29,725 bases of DNA from a virus. The translations under genes and the position numbers were made by a program. The notes under the pieces were generated by a model. The model was not told the DNA's origin and ran no database searches. It was given only the letters and a program-made list of their open reading frames with translations. Below are positions 1 through 5,129 of this stretch, piece by piece (position 1 is the stretch's first letter; the number at the start of each line of letters is the position of its first letter). The stretch lies in the IMG/VR virus record IMGVR_UViG_3300034018_000246, positions 1 to 29,725 of that record; one strand, 5' to 3'.

Positions 1-57
1 ATCATAGGTCAAGCGGCTCAAACAACAAATAATAATGACGATGGCTTCCCGTTCTAA
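1..57 (+). CDS. ssb: Single-stranded DNA-binding protein, C-terminal end only (partial)
   Basis: Reading from base 1 in frame 1 gives 18 residues and a TAA stop. The peptide ends Q-T-T-N-N-N-D-D-G-F-P-F. A flexible Q/N-rich linker followed by an acidic tip ending in Pro-Phe is the hallmark of bacterial and phage SSB; this tip docks partner replication and repair proteins. The OB-fold lies outside the window. The right end of the window carries an ERF annealing protein and an exonuclease, the usual companions of a phage SSB, so the two ends may be close together on the full genome. Only the tail is visible, so the call rests on this signature alone. Confidence 0.7.
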   Translation: MIGQAAQTTNNNDDGFPF

Positions 58-256
58 AACTGTGTACATCAAAGATGGTGAAACACTCACTGACTCAATT
101 AGAGCAGAGTTGTTTGATAAGCTATCAAGGAGATATAAAGTTGTTCACCTTGCAGAGGACGTTGGAGTGGATAAGTTTCAAATGTACCGCTTCATGCATG
201 GCAATGAGGTAACAGGTAAGTTTTATGATAAGGTGTTTAAATACTTGATGAAATGA
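35..256 (+). CDS. Small helix-turn-helix protein
   Basis: 73 residues. The segment from about residue 32 to 70 (RYKVVHLAEDVGVDKFQMYRF and on) has the spacing of a Cro/phage-type helix-turn-helix: helix, the turn at D-V-G-V-D, then a recognition helix F-Q-M-Y-R-F. It probably binds DNA as a small phage regulator; the target is unknown. The start overlaps the last 23 bases of ssb. ATG codons at 35 and 41 are both possible. Its stop overlaps the next start (ATGA), so it is translationally coupled to the gene at 253. The fold assignment is from sequence pattern only. Confidence 0.6.
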   Translation: MTMASRSKTVYIKDGETLTDSIRAELFDKLSRRYKVVHLAEDVGVDKFQMYRFMHGNEVTGKFYDKVFKYLMK

Positions 257-432
257 AAATAATAGGAGTACAAAGACCAGACGGCACTTATTTTACAATC
301 GATGTCCCTGATGATACCAGAATTGAAGTAGATAACACAATTATGATATGGTCATTAAAACAAGGATACAACAGACCTATTGCTGTATTTCCTATCACTT
401 ATGAAGTGAGATGTGATTTAATAGAGAACTGA
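253..432 (+). CDS. Small hypothetical protein (59 aa)
   Basis: Starts with ATG at 253 in an ATGA overlap with the stop of the HTH gene and ends with TGA at 430-432. The protein (MKIIGVQRPDGTYFTIDVP...CDLIEN) alternates short beta-prone stretches with a DDTRIEVDN turn, has no membrane segment and no motif I recognise. The tight coupling and the hairpin starting 15 bases after its stop suggest it is the last gene of the ssb-HTH transcription unit. No function is proposed. Confidence 0.6.
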   Translation: MKIIGVQRPDGTYFTIDVPDDTRIEVDNTIMIWSLKQGYNRPIAVFPITYEVRCDLIEN

Positions 433-446
433 GGCTCGGCAAAGCC

Positions 447-489
447 AACCCCCTATCACTCGCACCTGAGAGCGTTGTCATAGGGGGTT
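447..489 (+). terminator. Strong hairpin, possible terminator
   Basis: A perfect 10-bp inverted repeat (AACCCCCTAT at 447-456 and ATAGGGGGTT at 480-489) encloses a 23-base loop. Only a short T stretch (TTTATAT) follows, so it is a weak intrinsic terminator or a structured RNA domain. A smaller hairpin (GGCT/AGCC, 433-436 and 443-446) lies just upstream. Loop bases 462-469 are exactly complementary to 529-536 in the adjacent tRNA-like RNA. Confidence 0.55.
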
Positions 490-494
490 TATAT

Positions 495-589
495 GGTCAG
501 GATGCGAAGTAGGGTAACGCAGCCATTATCAGGTGCTCCACTGTAAAGATATGAACAGGGCGCTGGGGGTTCGAGTCCTCCCCTGACCA
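495..589 (+). ncRNA. tRNA-like RNA with no normal anticodon arm
   Basis: Bases 495-501 (GGTCAGG) pair perfectly with 582-588 (CCTGACC) as a 7-bp acceptor stem. A textbook T arm sits directly before the 3' strand: stem 565-569/577-581 around the loop TTCGAGT. A D-arm-like hairpin is at 503-506/518-521 with GGG in its loop. A589 would be the discriminator; CCA is not encoded. The 43 bases between the D and T arms form no standard 5-bp/7-base anticodon arm. Possible alternatives are 524-530 with 548-553 (one bulge, 17-base loop), 541-544 with 555-558, or a bulged stem 519-536 with loop ATTATCA. At 95 nt it is longer than most tRNAs. It could be a tRNA with an insertion, a decayed tRNA, or a tRNA mimic. 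It ends two bases before an ATG. Confidence 0.5.
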
Positions 590-648
590 CAATGGAGAGT
601 CTAACAGCTCTCCTTTGTCATGTTAATAACTTTTATTATCTTAGCACC

Positions 649-879
649 ATGATAGGATATTTAACTCCATTAGTAATCTCCTGGTGGTTCACTCACTTTG
701 AACCATTACAGAACTATATAGATAACAAGCTCAACCTCCCAGATTGGCTACATACTTCACTTGGCTGCTGGAAGTGTCTCAGCTTCTGGGGGACTTGGGC
801 CTACTCACAATCATTCACTGTGGCTTGTGCCACATCACTCACAGCTGTATGCTTGAACAAACTGATATACAACTCATAG
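649..879 (+). CDS. Small membrane protein with CxxC-SFW motif
   Basis: From ATG 649 the protein has 76 residues: a hydrophobic N-terminal helix (MIGYLTPLVISWWF), a polar middle, then GCWKCLSFWGTW leading into a second hydrophobic stretch. The C-x-x-C-x-S-F-W pattern next to a membrane helix resembles DUF1360-type small membrane proteins. An in-frame ATG at 592, directly behind the tRNA-like RNA, would add 19 residues; I prefer 649 because it places the membrane helix at the N-terminus. The end overlaps the start of the next gene by 31 bases. The role is unknown; the Cys pair could bind a metal or form a disulfide. Confidence 0.6.
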   Translation: MIGYLTPLVISWWFTHFEPLQNYIDNKLNLPDWLHTSLGCWKCLSFWGTWAYSQSFTVACATSLTAVCLNKLIYNS

Positions 880-1055
880 ACACCATCCTCAATCAACCTG
901 AGGAGAAGGTGCTCACTAAGAGAAGCCTTATACAACTACAACAAGTCAAGAACAGAGTTACAGGACAAAGAGATAAGGAGTGTTTCTGTGCCTCAGTACG
1001 CAGGAAGGTATGGCTCAAAGACTTCACTCAATGGTATGAAGGAGCACTTGGATAG
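849..1055 (+). CDS. Small conserved-looking CxC protein (68 aa)
   Basis: Starts at ATG 849 inside the end of the preceding membrane gene. A longer reading would need a TTG start at 744 and would mostly shadow that gene. The protein begins MLEQTDIQLIDTILN, continues with a basic helix (RSLIQLQQVKNRVTG), and ends in C-F-C-x3-R-R-x-V-W-L-K-D-F-x-x-W-Y-E. The CxC plus basic/aromatic tail may form a small metal- or nucleic-acid-binding unit. Genes of this appearance often precede sigma-like genes in Bacteroidota phages, from my general knowledge. It overlaps the following gene by 20 bases. Confidence 0.6.
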   Translation: MLEQTDIQLIDTILNQPEEKVLTKRSLIQLQQVKNRVTGQRDKECFCASVRRKVWLKDFTQWYEGALG

Positions 1056-1578
1056 ATATCTCTCTCACAACTACCTTGAGGTGCTCAAGTACACTCGACA
1101 TTTCTTAGATGTGCTCAATATACCAACCTCAATAGATGCAGATGCAGTTATTAACAATGCTTACCTACACTGTGCAGGACTCAATGCTCAAGATATGACA
1201 GAGGATAAGGCTAAGAGCTATCTACTCAACACCATTAAATGTGATCTTATCTGGACTCAAGGATCTAAGACTAAGAAACAAGATTTGTACAGGTCTCAAG
1301 AGTACACAATGGATGTCATTGATGACCCTACAGACCTTGAGCACAAGATTGAGATAGAGGATAGGTACAACTTTAAAAAGGCTCTTGTTGAGATATATAG
1401 AACAGAACAAAAAGACAGGATAAAAAAGATAGTATTTGAAGCATATTATGACAAAGGGCACTCAACTCAGACTGCACTCGCTAAGTATTTTAACATCAAC
1501 AGTACATCTGCCTACTTCCTGATAAAAGAAATTAAAGAAAATATAAATCAAATACAATATAGGTATGAGGAATGCTGA
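1036..1578 (+). CDS. Putative phage sigma factor (sigma-70/ECF-like)
   Basis: 180 residues from ATG 1036; a GTG at 988 would only extend it into the upstream gene. The layout matches a two-domain ECF-type sigma factor. Residues 1-75 are a helical region-2-like segment with the characteristic ...AVINNAYLHC... and ...KAKSYLLNTIKCDLIW helices. An acidic linker (MDVIDDPTDLEHKIEIEDRY) follows, then a region-4-like helix-turn-helix at about 127-171 (KIVFEAYYDKGHSTQTALAK, then Y-F-N-I-N-S-T-S-A-Y-F-L-I-K-E-I). Such a protein would direct host RNA polymerase to phage promoters. It sits immediately before the structural genes, and its 3' end contains the first copy of the putative late promoter motif. 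Alternatively it is a DNA-binding protein with only region-4 likeness. Confidence 0.55.
   Translation: MKEHLDRYLSHNYLEVLKYTRHFLDVLNIPTSIDADAVINNAYLHCAGLNAQDMTEDKAKSYLLNTIKCDLIWTQGSKTKKQDLYRSQEYTMDVIDDPTDLEHKIEIEDRYNFKKALVEIYRTEQKDRIKKIVFEAYYDKGHSTQTALAKYFNINSTSAYFLIKEIKENINQIQYRYEEC
1551..1567 (+). promoter_or_regulatory. Late-promoter-like motif, copy 1
   Basis: AATACAATATAGGTATG, ending on the start codon of the small membrane gene at 1565. TACAAT resembles a -10 box and lies 6 bases before the ATG, so transcription would begin at or next to the start codon. The 15-base core recurs four more times, each time on a start codon. This copy lies inside the 3' end of the sigma-like gene. Confidence 0.6.
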
Positions 1579-1726
1579 TTTTTTAGGCTTAATGACTTAC
1601 ATAATGGCCTTTGGAGTAGTAATGGCACTGTGGAATGAAAACACATATTTGCTATTTAAGTTATCAAGCATTACCTTAGCACTATATTTAGTATTTATAA
1701 TAGTTAAAGAATATGAGCAATTTTAA
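1565..1726 (+). CDS. Small two-helix membrane protein (53 aa)
   Basis: The ATG is the last three bases of a late-type motif. The protein starts MRNADFLGLMTYIMAFGVVM and has a first membrane helix at residues 8-24 and a second at 35-47 (SITLALYLVFIIV), ending in the polar tail KEYEQF. It overlaps the sigma-like gene by 14 bases and the next gene (ATG 1713) by 14. The position at the head of the terminase block and the dedicated motif argue that it is real. A holin- or anchor-like role is possible but unproven. Confidence 0.6.
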   Translation: MRNADFLGLMTYIMAFGVVMALWNENTYLLFKLSSITLALYLVFIIVKEYEQF

Positions 1727-1979
1727 AATTAAAACAGAATACATTGACAAAACTGTCAGAGTATATGATCGCATCTTAGGACAACGTTCTATCGTAGTGG
1801 CTAAGATTGACATGAGCAAGGTGAAGTACTACCAATCTATTGGACTATCTTACCTATTCGAGGAAGTGCCTACAGTTATCAAATATGAGGCAGTTGAGCC
1901 ACCTATTCCAGCTGAGTCAGTAGAGGTAGCACCTAAAAAGAAACGTAAGAAAAAACCTGCTCAAGATGGGCAAGCCTAA
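1713..1979 (+). CDS. Hypothetical protein with basic tail, next to small terminase
   Basis: 88 residues. A compact N-terminal part (YIDKTVRVYDRILGQRSIVV, then KVKYYQSIGLSYLFEE) is followed by a proline/glutamate stretch (VEPPIPAESVEVAP) and the strongly basic KKKRKKK near the C-terminus. The tail suggests contact with nucleic acid. It overlaps the small terminase start by 14 bases, so a role in packaging or capsid assembly is an inference from position. I recognise no named family. Confidence 0.65.
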   Translation: MSNFKIKTEYIDKTVRVYDRILGQRSIVVAKIDMSKVKYYQSIGLSYLFEEVPTVIKYEAVEPPIPAESVEVAPKKKRKKKPAQDGQA

Positions 1980-2385
1980 ATACATAGAGACCCCTGAAAA
2001 GATGTGGGAGTTGTTTGAAGCCTACAGGGATTGGTGCAAGTCAAACCCAAGGTATCAATACTCACTGTCAAACAAAACAGGGGAAGCTACTCCAGTGCCA
2101 TTAGAGAGACCCCTTGTATTTGAAGGATTCTATAATTACTGCTATGACAATGTGGGATGTATAGACCAATACTTTGAAAATAGAGATGGGAGATATTCAG
2201 ACTATGTTGCTATCTGTTCACGTATAAAGAGAGTCATCAGAGAGGATCAGATTACAGGCGGCATGGCAGGGCAGTACAACCCTTCCATCACTCAGCGACT
2301 AAACAACCTAACTGAAAGGGTAGATACAACCACTCAAGGTCAAGCTATCAATGAGGTTAAGGTTAATATTATAAAGCCTACTTAA
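1966..2385 (+). CDS. terS: Terminase small subunit
   Basis: 139 residues. It would recognise phage DNA and recruit the large subunit during packaging. The order of features resembles phage DNA-packaging gp3-type small terminases: an N-terminal helix (TPEKMWELFEAYRDWCKSN), a loop with PLERPLVFEGFYNYCYDN, a YSDYVAICSRIKRVIREDQ helix, then GGMAGQYNPSITQRLNNL and a polar tail. It lies 72 bases upstream of the large terminase, and 1966 overlaps the previous gene by 14 bases. Family assignment is from pattern and neighbourhood. Confidence 0.75.
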   Translation: MGKPKYIETPEKMWELFEAYRDWCKSNPRYQYSLSNKTGEATPVPLERPLVFEGFYNYCYDNVGCIDQYFENRDGRYSDYVAICSRIKRVIREDQITGGMAGQYNPSITQRLNNLTERVDTTTQGQAINEVKVNIIKPT

Positions 2386-2401
2386 TATATATATAGTAAG
2401 A

Positions 2402-2446
2402 TAGGTTAATTGTCATAATACTAAATATAGTGTTATAGCTTAACTA
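2402..2446 (+). other. Nested hairpin between terS and terL
   Basis: The gap between the terminase genes can fold as an inner stem ATAATACT/AGTGTTAT (2415-2422 and 2429-2436, one G-U pair, 6-base loop). An outer stem of 2402-2409 with 2440-2446 has one bulged G. The region is very AT-rich, with a TATATATATA run at 2388-2397. It may be an RNA structure, a translation control site, or part of a packaging signal; nothing decides between these. Confidence 0.35.
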
Positions 2447-2457
2447 TTGCCTAAAAA

Positions 2458-3606
2458 ATGGAGATTAATAGCACAGTCATATTTGAAAAGAACTTCAATG
2501 CTCTCAACTCAGAGCAAAGGTTTATAATCAATGAGGGCGGCTCAAGGAGTTCTAAGACCTACTCACTATGTCAGTTGGTCATAGTTTACTGCCTACAGAA
2601 CAGAAACAAGGTAGTAAGTATCATACGAAAGACCTTCCCTGCACTCAGAGCCACAGTGATGAGAGACTTCCTTGAGATCATGAAGAGCCTTGAGATATAC
2701 GATGTTAACAAGCATAACAAGAGTGAGCACATCTACACCTTTGATAATGGATCCATTGTTGAGTTCTTCTCAGTGGATGACGAACAAAAGATAAGAGGTA
2801 GGAAGAGAGACCTTGCATGGTGCAATGAGGCTAATGAGCTATACTATGATGACTTCACTCAGTTGAACATGAGAACAGAGGGTAAGCTAATCTTTGACTA
2901 CAACCCATCTGAGTCTAACTCATGGCTGTATGAGTTACCACAGGATGAGTCAATACTAATCAAGTCAACCTACAAGGACAACCCATTCCTGCCTGAGTCT
3001 ATTAAGAAACAGATTGAGGACTTAAAGAGAACTGATGAGGCACAGTATCAGATTTACGCATTAGGGGAGAAAGCTATCTCCAAGAGTAACATCTACTCCA
3101 ATTGGACATTTGTCAAGCACCGCCCTGCTAAGTTCACTGAGTATGTCTATGGCCTTGACTTTGGATACAATCACCCCACTGCATTAGTGAGAGTCTATTG
3201 GAGGGATAAGGATCTATACATTGAGCCTGTAATCTATGAGAGTTACTTGACTACCACTGACCTCATAGCACGTATGGAACAGTTAGGCATTGAAAAGAGT
3301 ATCAACATCCTTGCTGACTATTCAAGGCCAGAAATCATTGCTGAGATAGACAGAGCAGGTTACTATATTGAGAATGCAAACAAGGTAGTCAAGCAAGGTA
3401 TTAACAACATCAAGTCCTTTGGTATATTCTGTGAGGACCATCCTCAACTTAAGAAAGAGTATGAGAATTACAAGTGGAAAAAGATAGGTGATACCATTAC
3501 AGATGAGCCGGTCAAGTTATGGGATGATGCAATGGATGCCATCCGATATGCTGCCACTCATATCAAGGAGGAATACTTTACAGATGATTCATATATATCC
3601 TTCTAA
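2458..3606 (+). CDS. terL: Terminase large subunit (packaging ATPase and nuclease)
   Basis: 382 residues, usual for compact PBSX/Terminase_3-type large subunits. ATPase domain: Walker A-like G-G-S-R-S-S-K-T at residues 27-34, then the Walker B/catalytic Glu region D-L-A-W-C-N-E-A-N-E-L at about 119-129. Nuclease domain (RNase H-like): first acidic motif G-L-D-F-G-Y-N-H-P-T-A at about 234, second in I-L-A-D-Y-S-R-P-E, third in W-D-D-A-M-D-A-I-R-Y near the C-terminus. It cuts concatemers and pumps DNA through the portal. The portal gene is 14 kb downstream instead of adjacent, which is unusual. Confidence 0.92.
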   Translation: MEINSTVIFEKNFNALNSEQRFIINEGGSRSSKTYSLCQLVIVYCLQNRNKVVSIIRKTFPALRATVMRDFLEIMKSLEIYDVNKHNKSEHIYTFDNGSIVEFFSVDDEQKIRGRKRDLAWCNEANELYYDDFTQLNMRTEGKLIFDYNPSESNSWLYELPQDESILIKSTYKDNPFLPESIKKQIEDLKRTDEAQYQIYALGEKAISKSNIYSNWTFVKHRPAKFTEYVYGLDFGYNHPTALVRVYWRDKDLYIEPVIYESYLTTTDLIARMEQLGIEKSINILADYSRPEIIAEIDRAGYYIENANKVVKQGINNIKSFGIFCEDHPQLKKEYENYKWKKIGDTITDEPVKLWDDAMDAIRYAATHIKEEYFTDDSYISF

Positions 3607-3621
3607 CAGGATGCCAACTGA

Positions 3622-3638
3622 AATACAATATAGGTATG
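3622..3638 (+). promoter_or_regulatory. Late-promoter-like motif, copy 2
   Basis: AATACAATATAGGTATG, identical over 17 bases to copy 1, ending on the ATG (3636) of the first tail gene and starting 15 bases after the large terminase stop. It probably begins the tail transcription unit. Confidence 0.6.
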
Positions 3639-5129
3639 GCAATGACAATCATAGCAGAACCTCAAGATTTCACTCCTGCTTACAATGAGTGCAAGTTCAT
3701 AGTTAACTCAACTAATGTCAACAATGATGGCTTCCGATATATCTTTGAGATATTTGAGTCAGGCACAGCCAATAGGATAGGATACTATAAAGCATTACCA
3801 ACCTATGGCACAGGATATGGGGAGCAGGACTTGAGCAAGCTCTTGAGCAACATGGTAAGCTATGACTTCAATCCCACAATCACAACCTTTTATGATGCGG
3901 CTAACTCATACTATAAGTATGACATTAAGATTGGAGAGGAGTATATCTACACATTATCTTACACATCCTCATTAGTAAATAACAGTGGTAATGTTCGTAT
4001 CACAGCAACGCATGCTTTTCAAGTTGGTGATCAGATAAACATAACACAGGCAGATGGAGGTGTGGCCAACCCGGGAGTGGAAGGATTGCACACAGTGATT
4101 TCAATCACAGGTACAACCAACTTCACTATCAATGCGCTATGGTCAGAGGCAACAGATGCAACCATCAATGGGAGTATCAAGTATGCTGACAACAGGAAGG
4201 ATATTAACCTCAATGAAATTAGCACCTTAGATAAGTATGTATTTAATGGAGCTATTTCTTGGATAGATATGCCATTCTATGATCAGACTGACTACACACT
4301 TAATAACACATCTGGACTGTGGCTCACTGATCAACCTTTGAACTTTACATGTACACCGGGGCAGGACTTATGGCTCAATCTAAAAGACCCGGGTGTTGCT
4401 GCTCAAAAAAGAGTTTACTTTGCCAACAGTAATGGTGATGTATTCAGCAAGTCATTGGCAGGCAGTGACTATGTCAAGGGTGTGGCAGTTGGTCCTAATA
4501 ACTTTGGCACATTAGTATTGATAAGTGGAACTGCAGGATTGATTAAAGCAACCACTACATATTACGATATATGGTATGGTGATACTATTGTTGGTAATCA
4601 AAGCTCTATTAAGTATAGGATTGTATTAGATAAGAGAGTTCAAATCTCTGAGAGTCATATTTTATTCTTAGATAGGATGGGTTCATGGGGTAGCTTTGCC
4701 TTCCAACTTAAGAGCTATGAGAAGGGCACTATCAAGAGGGATACATACAACAAGGATGTCCCGGGATATGTTACCTCATCTCAATGGAAGTACAAAACTT
4801 ATGAACAAGGTCAAGTTAATTTCAACACTCAAGTAGTTAAGACATACGACCTCAACACTAACTGGATGAGTGAGGCAGAGGGTACATACTTTCAGCAGTT
4901 GTTAACTTCTCCACAAACCTATGTTAAAAACGTAGTCTATCGTATTACAGAGGACTTGGATAATCTTTATGATGAGAGTGGATGTATCATACATATCCCT
5001 GAGTCAACTGAGTATGTAAGCTGTAATGTGCTTAACACAAACTTTGAGGTATATAAGCAACGCAACAACAACCTAATCAAGCAGTCAATCCAAGTAAGGT
5101 TATCTAATAACGACATAATCAATGGTTAA
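3636..5129 (+). CDS. Putative minor tail / tail-tip protein
   Basis: 497 residues, beta-rich, no membrane segment. It opens with AEPQDFTPAYNECKFIVNST followed by FRYIFEIFESG, then long stretches of alternating polar/hydrophobic strands with many G/N/T turns. An inserted module at about 105-180 (VRITATHAFQVGDQINITQ...VEGLHTVISITG) has the look of a small beta-barrel. It is the first gene of the tail block, carries its own late-type motif, and overlaps the next tail gene by 8 bases. Position next to a large tail gene and the tape measure suggests a distal-tail or baseplate component. No catalytic motif is visible. Confidence 0.6.
   Translation: MAMTIIAEPQDFTPAYNECKFIVNSTNVNNDGFRYIFEIFESGTANRIGYYKALPTYGTGYGEQDLSKLLSNMVSYDFNPTITTFYDAANSYYKYDIKIGEEYIYTLSYTSSLVNNSGNVRITATHAFQVGDQINITQADGGVANPGVEGLHTVISITGTTNFTINALWSEATDATINGSIKYADNRKDINLNEISTLDKYVFNGAISWIDMPFYDQTDYTLNNTSGLWLTDQPLNFTCTPGQDLWLNLKDPGVAAQKRVYFANSNGDVFSKSLAGSDYVKGVAVGPNNFGTLVLISGTAGLIKATTTYYDIWYGDTIVGNQSSIKYRIVLDKRVQISESHILFLDRMGSWGSFAFQLKSYEKGTIKRDTYNKDVPGYVTSSQWKYKTYEQGQVNFNTQVVKTYDLNTNWMSEAEGTYFQQLLTSPQTYVKNVVYRITEDLDNLYDESGCIIHIPESTEYVSCNVLNTNFEVYKQRNNNLIKQSIQVRLSNNDIING

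Noticed and set aside
495-589. tRNA-like element as an attP site left from a host tRNA 3' end
   Set aside because: An att remnant would lack the 5' acceptor strand; here both strands pair perfectly and no integrase gene is visible. Not fully excluded.
744-848. Extension of the CxC protein upstream to a TTG at 744
   Set aside because: The extension only shadows the membrane protein gene; ATG 849 gives a clean protein start.
988-1035. GTG start at 988 for the sigma-like gene
   Set aside because: It would overlap the upstream gene by 68 bases and add residues with no domain likeness; ATG 1036 is better placed.
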